A stretch of DNA of 64,000 nucleotides, from positions 62,001 to 126,000 of the forward strand of contig JAOAPY010000047.1 of the NCBI GenBank assembly GCA_025463135.1. The letters are read 5' to 3'. Every line of letters begins with the position of its first letter. Position 1 is the first letter of the stretch. This document shows, one piece after another, positions 34,343 through 42,419 of the stretch. The notes beneath the pieces were generated by a model that saw only the letters and a list, made by a program, of their open reading frames with translations, was not told the origin of the DNA and did not search any database. A program made the position numbers and the translations under genes. Origin of the DNA: Acidobacteriota bacterium. Lineage in GTDB: Bacteria; Acidobacteriota; Blastocatellia; Pyrinomonadales; Pyrinomonadaceae.

Positions 34343-35593
34343 CTATCTATCCTGGCGGCGCTGCAGGATAAGATCGCAAAGCTCCCGCACTGCCCCTTTG
34401 CCACCGCAGGCTTGTAGTACGAGATCAGCCACCGCCAACACTTCGCGGTGCGCATCGGCGACGGCAACCGCATAGCCGGCCAATCGCAAGCAGTCCAAAT
34501 CGTTCACATCGTTGCCCACGTACACAACGTTCTTTATCTCCAGACCCTTTTCACGGACGAGTGAATCGAGCGCAGTTCCCTTGTTTGCCAGGCCTTGCCT
34601 GCATGTCAGACCCAGTTTCTTACAGCGCGCGGTAACTACCGGATTCTCTTCTGTCGAAAGCACCATAGCGTCGACGCCGGCACTCAACAGTCGCGCTATA
34701 CCCAAGCCGTCGCCACGATTGCAGGCGACAGATTCCTGTCCAGCCTCGCCAATCCAAACTCGGTTATCGGTAAAGACTCCGTCAAAATCGAAGACCACGA
34801 GATCGATCCGTTCCGGCCAGGGGCGATAACTTCCATTTCGCGTGAACGATCCCGGTAAATCCAGATCCAGATTATTCCGGCTGAGCACCCAGTTGGAAAG
34901 CTCCAGATCACGAGAGCTGTCAATGTCGAAACAATAGTTTGCGTCAATCAGCAGCGGTCGAATTTTGTCGCCGGTCAGCGATCGTTTGGTGGCGATAGTT
35001 TCGTAACGAATCGCGTCGATGTGGCCTGTCTGCCAAAGTGTCGAGGGCAAATGTTGGCGCGGCATATTAAAGGCTTCGTGAAATTCGGTCTCCATTAAGG
35101 GCAATAGATAACCATCATCACTCTGGCGCCACATTTTGTAGGGATTCTGGCTGGGTATGGTTACTCCCCTTACACAATCTGCGGCAGCATCGGCTTGCAA
35201 CGCGGTCACTGCCTGGTCTATTAAGCCTCGCGGGCGTAAAGGCGTCGTTGGTCGGAGCTGGATAACAATGTCGGGACGATAACTTTCATGAGTATTCAGC
35301 CAATCCAGCGCATGTTCGAATAACGGAAGGTCCGGCGAGTCGTCCCTGGCGAATTCAGCAGGACGAAGAAACGGGACCTCTGCACCGTATTGCTTTCCGA
35401 CTGCGGCGATCTGTTCATCATCGGTTGAAATAATTACGCGAGTGACGGTTTGAGCTGCAATACCTGAGACGATGCTGTAGGCGACCAGGGGATGTCGCCC
35501 CAGCAATCGCAAATTCTTCCCGGGAAGCCCTTTGGAGCCGCCGCGTGCCTGGATGATGGCCAGAACTTCGGGCCGCGCTACCACGCTGTCCAT
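34343..35593 (-). CDS. CMP-nonulosonate synthetase (NeuA-like) fused to KdsC-like HAD phosphatase
   Basis: This is a 416-residue bifunctional protein. Residues about 10-235 are an acylneuraminate cytidylyltransferase (VLAIIQARGGSKGLPGKNLR, RVIISTDDEQIAAVG, VIQLRPTTPLRPRG). Residues about 250-410 are a HAD phosphatase of the KdsC type (LVVFDFDGVFTDNRVW with the DxD, AMVLSTEENPVV, NKGTALDSLV, VYVGNDVNDLDCL). The same order occurs in animal CMP-sialic acid synthetases. It would activate the NeuB product with CTP, and the phosphatase could remove a 9-phosphate beforehand, as the separate phosphatase of KDN biosynthesis does in Bacteroides. It overlaps the SDR gene stop by 16 bases. All catalytic positions I can identify are intact. 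Confidence 0.9.
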   Translation of the reverse strand: MDSVVARPEVLAIIQARGGSKGLPGKNLRLLGRHPLVAYSIVSGIAAQTVTRVIISTDDEQIAAVGKQYGAEVPFLRPAEFARDDSPDLPLFEHALDWLNTHESYRPDIVIQLRPTTPLRPRGLIDQAVTALQADAAADCVRGVTIPSQNPYKMWRQSDDGYLLPLMETEFHEAFNMPRQHLPSTLWQTGHIDAIRYETIATKRSLTGDKIRPLLIDANYCFDIDSSRDLELSNWVLSRNNLDLDLPGSFTRNGSYRPWPERIDLVVFDFDGVFTDNRVWIGEAGQESVACNRGDGLGIARLLSAGVDAMVLSTEENPVVTARCKKLGLTCRQGLANKGTALDSLVREKGLEIKNVVYVGNDVNDLDCLRLAGYAVAVADAHREVLAVADLVLQACGGKGAVRELCDLILQRRQDR

Positions 35594-36426
35594 CCACCAT
35601 CAACCACAAGGTTTGCACCTGTCATATACGACGACGCGTCCGAGACCAGGAACAGTAGAGCCCCACTCATCTCACCCAGATTTGCCATCCGGCCAATTGG
35701 CGTGCGCTGTTCGTAGCGTTGGACAAAACCATCATCCTGCGCAAGGCGGACGCCCCCCGGAGTCAGAGTGTTTACACGGATATTCTTATCTCCCCAGTAA
35801 ACGGCGAGATAACGTGTCAACTGAGCGATACCAGCTTTGGTCACGCCATAGTCCGCGGGTTTGAAGAGTGTTTGCGCCACTTCACCTTCCTGCCGGTACA
35901 AGCGCTGATCAGGAGCCACGAGTCCATAAGTCGAGCACACATTCACCATTACCCCACCACCTTGTTGCACCATCACTCTTCCCGCTGCCTGGGCACAGAG
36001 GAAAGCTCCGGTCAGGTTCACATTCATTGAGCGCTGCCATAAGTCGAGCGGGTAATCTTCAAACGAATAATGCTGCTGAGCAGCGCTATCACTATCAAAT
36101 TTGGGATCGATCGCCGCGTTGTTGATCAAGATATCCAGGCGACCCCACTTTTCAAGTACGGTGGTTGTCATCCGCCCGATATCATCCTTACTGGCGACAT
36201 CCACTCCAACGCCGAATGCTTCGCTGCCGCAGGCCGCAACCGCCGCGTCGGCAACCTCGGCGGCGATCTCAGAACGAATATCCGCAACGACGACTAGAGC
36301 TCCGGCTTCCAATAGCGCACGGGTGTATTCGCGCCCAAGATTTCCTGCGCCTCCTGTCACAACCGCCACACGACCGGACAAGTCGAACATTTCCTGCACA
36401 GGTTTAGACGCTGGCCCGCTCGGCAT
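35578..36426 (-). CDS. Classical SDR oxidoreductase (PtmA-like)
   Basis: This classical short-chain dehydrogenase has VAVVTGGAGNLGREYTRAL (cofactor motif), DILINNAAIDP, the Ser in MVNVCSTYGLVAP, the catalytic YGVTK and a C-terminal SSYMTGANLVVDGGWTAW. PtmA, an SDR of the Campylobacter legionaminic-acid locus, has a similar place next to NeuB- and NeuA-type genes. The start is uncertain: GTG 36441, ATG 36426 and ATG 36390 (MFDLSGRVAVV) are all open. ATG 36426 is given here, which overlaps the Gfo/Idh stop by 23 bases, while 36390 would leave a 13-base gap. It probably oxidises or reduces a hexose-level precursor or a tailored nonulosonate. Confidence 0.87.
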   Translation of the reverse strand: MPSGPASKPVQEMFDLSGRVAVVTGGAGNLGREYTRALLEAGALVVVADIRSEIAAEVADAAVAACGSEAFGVGVDVASKDDIGRMTTTVLEKWGRLDILINNAAIDPKFDSDSAAQQHYSFEDYPLDLWQRSMNVNLTGAFLCAQAAGRVMVQQGGGVMVNVCSTYGLVAPDQRLYRQEGEVAQTLFKPADYGVTKAGIAQLTRYLAVYWGDKNIRVNTLTPGGVRLAQDDGFVQRYEQRTPIGRMANLGEMSGALLFLVSDASSYMTGANLVVDGGWTAW

Positions 36427-37393
36427 AGGAGTCTTTGGCACGCAGCGCTATGTCGAGCACGGCGATTCCGTCTTCAAGCGGAATGCAGGTCGGCGTGTGT
36501 TGCTCAACGCATTTCAGAAAGTGCCGCATCTCATCCAGGAACATGGTATTGCGCTCGAATCCCTCCGGGACCTTTTCAATTTCGACCTCTCCCAAGACCG
36601 ACTCCCAATGCAGTGTGCCCGCATAGTAATCCCATTCGACCCGCCCGTTGTCACCCAACAACTGCAGCTTGTGCACTGGTGGACGTTGGATATAGTCCAG
36701 ATGAATCTGCCCTATCACGCCGGAGGCAAACTCGATTGTAATCTCGGCGAGATCGTCATGGGTTTCAGTTTGCAGCGCGGCAATACTCCTGGCAGATGCT
36801 CGTGCCTGAAGTACTTCTCCGAACAACCAATATAAATAATCCAGTGGATGAATCAGTGTTAGTATCGACCCGCCACCCAGATCCTCTCGCGCGCTATAAC
36901 TCTGCCGGTGATCCTCCCACGAATGCCAATCCGGCAAATACTCGCCCCACTCGGCGCGCGCACTGACGACGTTACCTATGCGGCCGCTTCTTACCTGAGC
37001 AGAAAGTCTCATCATGAGAGGGTGAAACCTGAACTGACAGCCGATCATCGTCGTTAAGCCGCGTTCCTTTGTCACGGTCTGCAGTTCTCGCACCCCTTCC
37101 AGGTTGTGGGCCAACGGTTTCTCGATGAAGAGGTGACAACCAGCTCGAGCCGCGGCCACGCTCACAGGCAGGTGCAAGGAAGTGGGGTTCGAAATGATCG
37201 CCATCGATGGCGCGTAACCAAGCGCCTGCTCGACATCGCTTGTCACCAGGCCATCATGAAGGCTGTCAGAAATCGTTCCCTGGTTGCTGCGTAGAAAGAT
37301 GAATTCAGAGTGTCCCAAAAAGCGCAGATTGGCTAGATGGCGACGGCCAGCCGAACCCAGTCCGACTATCAGAATTGGTCGCTCACCACTCAC
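36404..37393 (-). CDS. Gfo/Idh/MocA-family oxidoreductase
   Basis: This 329-residue protein with a GTG start has the N-terminal Rossmann motif PILIVGLGSAGRRHLANL and the family hallmark HLFIEKPLAHNLEGV, whose EKP lysine takes part in catalysis. The C-terminal alpha/beta sheet domain contains LGGGSILTLIHPLDYLYWLF, with the conserved His-Asp area, and EITIEFASGVIGQIHLDY. These enzymes oxidise or reduce sugar hydroxyls with NAD(P), often making keto-sugars. It is the first sugar-metabolism gene after the export genes and directly precedes the SDR, so the two may act in sequence on the precursor of the NeuB product. Confidence 0.88.
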   Translation of the reverse strand: MSGERPILIVGLGSAGRRHLANLRFLGHSEFIFLRSNQGTISDSLHDGLVTSDVEQALGYAPSMAIISNPTSLHLPVSVAAARAGCHLFIEKPLAHNLEGVRELQTVTKERGLTTMIGCQFRFHPLMMRLSAQVRSGRIGNVVSARAEWGEYLPDWHSWEDHRQSYSAREDLGGGSILTLIHPLDYLYWLFGEVLQARASARSIAALQTETHDDLAEITIEFASGVIGQIHLDYIQRPPVHKLQLLGDNGRVEWDYYAGTLHWESVLGEVEIEKVPEGFERNTMFLDEMRHFLKCVEQHTPTCIPLEDGIAVLDIALRAKDSYAERASV

Positions 37394-37449
37394 AATTTCT
37401 AAACTTGGATTCCGGCGGGATCAGGGCGAATGGTGGGATCGGGTAGCGG

Positions 37450-39876
37450 TTAACTGACATGAGGTGCTTCAGTGTCTGCGCCCTTGTAGTATTGGCCGTA
37501 ATAGCTCTGGTAGTAATAATCATTAGAGCGCAGGGTAGCCTTGTTCAGCACGACACCGATGACTTTCGCGCCCACATCCAGCAAGACCTGTTTGCCGCGC
37601 CGCGCAATCTCTCGTGAACTCTTGCCGCTGTGGACCACCAACAGCACACCATCAACCATTGACCCAATCAACACGCCGTCGGTAAATGAAGCGACCGGTG
37701 GTGAATCAAAAATGATGTGGCTAAAGGTATCTTCCAACGAAGCGATCAAGCGACGCATCTGTTCTGAACCAAGTAACTCCGCCGGATTAGGAGGCATGGG
37801 ACCACAGGTAAGTATATAGAGCCCGGTTTCCTCGTGCTGCTGGACCAGATTGAGCGATTCAGCCTCGCTGAATTCGCTGGACAGAATGGTGCTGAGCCCC
37901 TGCTTGTTGGACAACTCAAAGATCGTATGCAGGCGCGGTCGCCTCATGTCCGCATCGACGATCAAAACCTTGGCCTCGGTCTGGGCCATACTGAAGGCCA
38001 TATTAATTGCCGTAGTAGTCTTCCCTTCACCAGGCAAACTTGAGGTAACCAGCAAACTCTTGGGTGCGCGTCCGGCCTTGGATAGAAGAACAGAAGTGCG
38101 TAACTGGCGATAGGACTCCGACAAGTTTGAGCGCCCGTCGTTGCTGGCTAAGAGAGCCAGAGAATGTCCATTACCGTTGCTGCCTTTGCCGCGCTGCAAA
38201 GCCCCGGGGATGAAGCGGCGCAATTGGCTTTCAACCAGAGGTATAACTGCCAGCGCAGGCAGGCGCAGCGTCTTCTCAACATCGTCCGGCGTGTCAACCG
38301 TATCGTCCAGGTATTCGAGAAAGAGAGCGAGTCCGACACCGAACGTAACTGAAAGCAGCAGTGCAACAACCACCACCTGAAGGCGGCGCGGGCCGACAGG
38401 TCCCTTTGGGGTGGGCGCGTAATCAATAACGTGAATATTATTCTGAGTGCCGGCCGCCGAAACATCATTCTCTTTACCACGCTGCAAAAGTCCCGACAGC
38501 AGTTCCTTATTAGTTTCAATTTCCTGTTGAATTATGTGGTAATTGACCGCGGCCTCGTTCTGGGTCAAGGTTTCGCTGCGCTGCTTGTCGAAAGCTTCAC
38601 GCAGGGACCGCTCGCGCGCCTGTGCCTGACGGAAACGCGTCTCGAGATTTGTCAGGAGCGTTGACGTCGCGTGTTTCTGAGTGTCCTGACCCTGCTTTTC
38701 CAAAATGGCAATCTGTCCTTCAATCTCCTTGACCTCGGGCCACTCTTCGGTATTTTCGACAAGCAGTTCGGCGCGCCGCTGCTTCAAAGCAGCCAGCTTT
38801 TCAGCCATGCCGCCAACCTGGGCCGTGTCTTTCTCAGCAAGTGCCAGGGCAGCACCGGGCGATAACGCCGAGCGATATTCAGCCTCAGCCGATTTTCGAA
38901 TATTCTCGGCCTCCAGTAATTGCCTGTTCAGACCCGTCAAACGATCGACAACCGTATTCTGACTAGCGTCGAGTGAGAGAATCTGATTGCTCTTGGCGTA
39001 ATTAATCAGTTTCTCTTCACCGGTACGAATCTCAGATTGCAGTTCTGCAATGCGCTTGGTCAGAAAGTCGCCCGTGGTCGCGTTCGTCGCGGTTTTCTTT
39101 TCCAGGTTCGTAAGTACGAACACATCGGCGACAGTGTTGGCTACTTTGGCCGAGACTTGCGGATCGGGGTGAGTGAATACAACTTCGATCAACCGCGTGT
39201 CCTTGACTTGCTGCACGGCAATCATCCCCTGTAAAGATCCAACATAGGGTGATATCCGGTTCACCTCGTCAAGGTTATCCGTCGCTGTGGCAGTCCCATT
39301 TGCAGGTGTGTAGGTGAGACGTCCACCCGTGGCTCGGGTTTTATCACTGGGCTGTTCGCGCCGTCCCAGCCCTACCATATGCAGCAAGCTTTGCCATGTG
39401 GATCGTCTTTGGACTTCACCAGGATTGAGAAAACTTTGATTGTGTTCCAGGTCGAGGGCCTTCACGACTCTGCTGAGCAGCGAAGCGCTGGAAAGAATCT
39501 GAATCTGTGTATTCAGATACGTGGGATCTTCCCATGTATTGTTGACGATGACTTGGCTGCCCTTAAAAGCGCCCAGCGCCGGGTTCGAGTCGGAGTCTAC
39601 CTGAATGCGAACTCGTGCTTCGTAGATATCAGGCTTGCGCGCCACGTAGACGGCTACAAGCACCGTAGTCAACGCGGTAATGCCAAGTATCAACCACAGA
39701 TGGTTACGCACCGAGCGCCAGTAGTCGCGGAGGTGCATCTCTCCTTCGGGACCAAAGTCCATGCTGTAGCCGCCGGCTTGAGGAGGCGGCATGAATAATT
39801 CTCTGGCACCAAGGTCATGAGCTTGGGCCGGGCCTGGTATTAGATCCAGCTGCTTAGCTTCGGAGTTGTCGTTCAT
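37450..39876 (-). CDS. Polysaccharide co-polymerase and tyrosine autokinase (Wzc/BY-kinase)
   Basis: This 808-residue inner-membrane protein controls chain length and assembly. The N-terminal Wzz-type domain is flanked by two membrane segments (about residues 60-80, LWLILGITALTTVLVAVYVA, and about 500-520, VVVVALLLSVTFGVGLALFL), with a long coiled-coil periplasmic region between them (residues about 260-480). The cytoplasmic kinase has Walker A SSLPGEGKTTTAINMA near residue 612, Walker A' VLIVDADMRRPRLH, Walker B HIIFDSPPVASFTDG and a C-terminal tyrosine cluster (NDYYYQSYYGQYY) for autophosphorylation. It follows the Wza-like gene by 14 bases, the usual order wza-wzc. No Wzb phosphatase is seen in the window. 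Confidence 0.93.
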   Translation of the reverse strand: MNDNSEAKQLDLIPGPAQAHDLGARELFMPPPQAGGYSMDFGPEGEMHLRDYWRSVRNHLWLILGITALTTVLVAVYVARKPDIYEARVRIQVDSDSNPALGAFKGSQVIVNNTWEDPTYLNTQIQILSSASLLSRVVKALDLEHNQSFLNPGEVQRRSTWQSLLHMVGLGRREQPSDKTRATGGRLTYTPANGTATATDNLDEVNRISPYVGSLQGMIAVQQVKDTRLIEVVFTHPDPQVSAKVANTVADVFVLTNLEKKTATNATTGDFLTKRIAELQSEIRTGEEKLINYAKSNQILSLDASQNTVVDRLTGLNRQLLEAENIRKSAEAEYRSALSPGAALALAEKDTAQVGGMAEKLAALKQRRAELLVENTEEWPEVKEIEGQIAILEKQGQDTQKHATSTLLTNLETRFRQAQARERSLREAFDKQRSETLTQNEAAVNYHIIQQEIETNKELLSGLLQRGKENDVSAAGTQNNIHVIDYAPTPKGPVGPRRLQVVVVALLLSVTFGVGLALFLEYLDDTVDTPDDVEKTLRLPALAVIPLVESQLRRFIPGALQRGKGSNGNGHSLALLASNDGRSNLSESYRQLRTSVLLSKAGRAPKSLLVTSSLPGEGKTTTAINMAFSMAQTEAKVLIVDADMRRPRLHTIFELSNKQGLSTILSSEFSEAESLNLVQQHEETGLYILTCGPMPPNPAELLGSEQMRRLIASLEDTFSHIIFDSPPVASFTDGVLIGSMVDGVLLVVHSGKSSREIARRGKQVLLDVGAKVIGVVLNKATLRSNDYYYQSYYGQYYKGADTEAPHVS

Positions 39877-39890
39877 AAAACTGATCGAAT

Positions 39891-41000
39891 TTAGGGAATT
39901 ACGCGAATCGGAAGTTGAGAGGCAGTCGGCGCAATCGTCCCGATCAAACTCCTTAGAATACTCTTAGCACCTGAAACCGGAACATCAACTACATCATTTG
40001 CCATCAAGGCGACGTCTGGTGCCTTGTTTTTCTCGATGGCCGTTAGGTCCACCCGGATCTCCTGTTTTGCTGCACTGCCGGGAAGCTGCCGAATAATTCG
40101 GACCTTATCTTTCTTGGTGCTAGGTGCGGTACCACCTGCTATAGCAATTGCCCTGGAGACCGTAAGGGGCTCGTTCAGAGAGATGGCCAGCGGGCGAAGC
40201 ACATTGCCCAGAACGTAAACCTGATCCGCATTCGGGACTTGTATGAGATCACCAGGCCGCACAAATGGATTCGCTTCGGGTAAAGCATGCAGGGTGTCGC
40301 TTAGTTTATAAGAAACAAATCCAGCCGTGTCCTGTTCGGGGACTGCAGACTTTTCACATAAAGATGGGCCGCCGGCATGAATTACCTGCACCGTTTGGCC
40401 CGCGGCGTCCGATGGACCGCCGGCAAAACTCAAAAGTTCTGACAGTCTCACCGGGCGTTGCAGCTTGAATTGGGCAGGCAGGTGCACCGCGCCGATTACG
40501 GCCACCGGCTGCGACTGAAATTCCTTGACGAAGACATCGACGTGGGGGGCTTTTTTGTATTTCAAATAGATCCTGGCGATGCTGGCGGCCAGCTCGCCTT
40601 CGGTCAGGCAGGCGGCGGGAACGTCGTCGTCCCACATGGGCATGCGGATCATGCCGCGCTGATCGACGCGCACACCGTCGCGAGATAGTTCGGGCGCGCG
40701 CGAGACGCGCACTTCGAGCACATCGCCGGGGCCGATGCGATAGCGTGTGTCGGGTTGAGCGTCGGCGGGCTTGACGTCGTCACTGCCTCGCGTTGGAGTC
40801 GATGCAGCAGCAGTCTTGTCCGCTTGGTTTGACGAAGCGGACAGCTGCGCGGCTGACGATTGCGCAGCTGACGGCCGGGCGGAGGCGACAGAGGCTTGCT
40901 GTGCACTTCCCGATGGCGCGTACAGAACAAACAGCAGCGCTAACAGACAACTTGAAAATGTTCGGGGAGAACCTGAGAGGGATCGAACTGAATATCTCAT
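39891..41000 (-). CDS. Polysaccharide export outer-membrane protein (Wza-like)
   Basis: This is a 369-residue protein from ATG 41000; a TTG at 41039 would place extra residues before the signal peptide. The signal peptide (CLLALLFVLYAPSGSAQQ) ends in a Sec type I site with no lipobox Cys, unlike E. coli Wza. A low-complexity Ala/Ser/Gln linker (residues 35-85) precedes the Poly_export domain (RYRIGPGDVLEVRVSRAPEL). Two or three SLBB-type soluble ligand-binding segments follow (PVAVIGAVHLPAQFKL; QVYVLGNVLRPLAISL). It would form the outer-membrane exit pore for the polymer. It is the first gene of the 40-kb block and is preceded by a long, strongly folded non-coding region. Confidence 0.9.
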   Translation of the reverse strand: MRYSVRSLSGSPRTFSSCLLALLFVLYAPSGSAQQASVASARPSAAQSSAAQLSASSNQADKTAAASTPTRGSDDVKPADAQPDTRYRIGPGDVLEVRVSRAPELSRDGVRVDQRGMIRMPMWDDDVPAACLTEGELAASIARIYLKYKKAPHVDVFVKEFQSQPVAVIGAVHLPAQFKLQRPVRLSELLSFAGGPSDAAGQTVQVIHAGGPSLCEKSAVPEQDTAGFVSYKLSDTLHALPEANPFVRPGDLIQVPNADQVYVLGNVLRPLAISLNEPLTVSRAIAIAGGTAPSTKKDKVRIIRQLPGSAAKQEIRVDLTAIEKNKAPDVALMANDVVDVPVSGAKSILRSLIGTIAPTASQLPIRVIP

Positions 41001-41132
41001 AAGGCTATCTCGAGATCCACCCGCAGGTGGTACTAACAAATCCGCTGGCGCAGGGCAGCTAAGGTCGCGACCTGATAAGCGAGCGCCGGAGGAGCAGAAT
41101 ATTTACTGTTTCAAACACAATTCCACTATGGC

Positions 41133-41199
41133 ATGAATGTCCATAGGGAAAACCCTGACATTCATACGAGGACCCCGAAGGGAAACCTCTATAGCGAGG
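41133..41199 (-). ncRNA. Candidate structured RNA leader upstream of wza
   Basis: Two adjacent hairpins are visible. One pairs 41133-41141 with 41157-41165 (9 bp), then 41145-41148 with 41153-41156 around a 4-base loop. The other pairs 41168-41171 with 41186-41189 and 41173-41175 with 41180-41182. On the minus strand the second closes with a C(UUCG)G tetraloop, an extra-stable RNA loop, and this favours minus-strand transcription toward wza. A second GAGG at 41196-41199 can compete for the same CCTC, so two alternative folds are possible. It ends about 130 bases upstream of the wza ATG. The family is unknown to me. Confidence 0.5.
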
Positions 41200-41320
41200 T
41201 AGCATCAGTGCGTCGCAACGACCATTCAGATCGTGACTTCGCTTTTATCCAAGTACCGCGACAAGCGACGAGTGAACCCTGACAAGCCGATCCACTTGCC
41301 GATAGTGGGTCAGCTTCAAC

Positions 41321-41370
41321 GTGGCACGCGCATCTTGCGCGTGTTCACGGGCGGGACGCCCGTGCCACAT
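41321..41370. repeat. Palindromic repeat of the 56235-56716 family
   Basis: A perfect hairpin (GCACGCGCATCTTGCGCGTG, 41324-41343) is followed by CACGGGCGGGACGCCCGTG (41346-41364). The second part is the reverse complement of the CACGGGCGTCCCGCCCGTG core found in every unit of the 95-bp tandem array near 56300-56690. It is a single dispersed copy in the wza upstream region. Confidence 0.75.
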
Positions 41371-41745
41371 AACATCTACTCAACAGTGACATTCCGTCGT
41401 CTTTTCGTAACGCTCTGAAGTCACCAACTCTTCGGTCTGCACAGTCGTGGCGTCTACATCCAGACGAATGGTAAAGAGCAGATCGGCGTAGTTTCATAAG
41501 GCAAATCTCACGGCCAACAAATATCCTGTCCGCGTCATCGACGACTCTAACGCAAAGTAACTATCGGAATCGCCATTCAGCGGCTGGTCGCCACACTGAG
41601 TTCCGTCGATCCTATAGCAACTTCCAACCTACATTTTTGTTGGACCTTACGAAATCGCTGACAAAATTGCCCGCGGATGCCGGCTCAAAAAACAAAAACC
41701 TTCCGCGCTGTGCTCTGGGCTGGCGCAGATCCAAATAAGAGTCGC

Positions 41746-41813
41746 AGGTTTAGCGATACGCATTTGGGGGGAGCCTCTTGCAACCGGCCAGAGGCTGAGC
41801 GTCGCTAAAACCT
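41746..41813. other. Strong nested inverted repeat, possible structured RNA
   Basis: AGGTTTAGCGA (41746-41756) pairs with TCGCTAAAACCT (41802-41813, one bulged base). Inside, AGCCTCT (41772-41778) pairs with AGAGGCT (41790-41796). The interior segment TACGCAT (41757-41763) can also pair with ATGCG just after the outer stem, giving a possible pseudoknot. The strand is unknown. It lies about 750 bases upstream of wza and 600 bases after the histidine kinase stop. I do not recognise it as a known riboswitch. Confidence 0.4.
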
Positions 41814-42419
41814 ATGCGCCCAATCTACATTTCATTTCGCTGGAAGCGTACGACCTGGAAGCCATGCAAGGCTGTTGGAGATCCGATGACTTCAAAAGGA
41901 GGTGTGGGAGCGAAACTATCTCAAACATTAACAATTGCCCGCCTTAATCAATTCGATCCAAAACCAGCAGAGAACCATTGGAGGAATCAGGCACCGTGCT
42001 CTGCTCTAATTCTGCCGGCACCTGACGAGACTTAGCTTCAAGCGAATGGCATTTTGATCCATCTAAATCCCGTTAAAAAGTCGGGAACGAGATTCGTCCC
42101 TTAGTGCCGCAGAAATGGCCGCAACTAAAGACGATACGGTGAATTGCCAACGCGCGACACTCTATCGCATCAGAACATTGGCTGTCAACGAATCAGGGCC
42201 TAAAGACAGCGCCCGGAAGGGTGGTTTTTCAGGGATATTTTCGCGAAAAGGAAGTAAGCCGAGTCGCTGAAAATAAGGTTGTCCGCGACCGCAGGGGCAA
42301 GCGAATGCTCTTACTAACAAATGAAGGTGAAGTGAGGTTCGGTGGCGACGAGTGCGGGAGCGCCATCGGCTTTAGATGTGTGGTCTCAGACCGAGGCCTC
42401 GGCCTTGCGCCGTCGTGTT
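41814..42419. other. Non-coding stretch between kinase and wza leader
   Basis: This is about 600 bases with no convincing gene. Short open frames exist on both strands but show no family similarity. A weak stem (TCCCG/CGGGA, 42068-42086) and a 12-base palindrome CCGAGGCCTCGG (about 42392-42403), just after the kinase stop, are the only symmetric elements seen. Promoters for the polysaccharide block probably lie in the larger 41001-42419 region, but I cannot place them reliably. Confidence 0.5.

Noticed and set aside
36101-36835. Plus-strand frame of 244 codons
   Set aside because: It is antisense across the SDR and Gfo/Idh genes, both of which are clearly coding.
4421-41000. Genomic island carried by a mobile element
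   Set aside because: No integrase, transposase, tRNA target or flanking direct repeats are visible; only passive palindromic repeats are present.
41130-41210. c-di-GMP (GEMM) riboswitch upstream of wza
   Set aside because: The fold is compact, but the conserved GEMM segments such as GCAAAGC and the tetraloop receptor are not present. It is kept only as an unknown structured leader.
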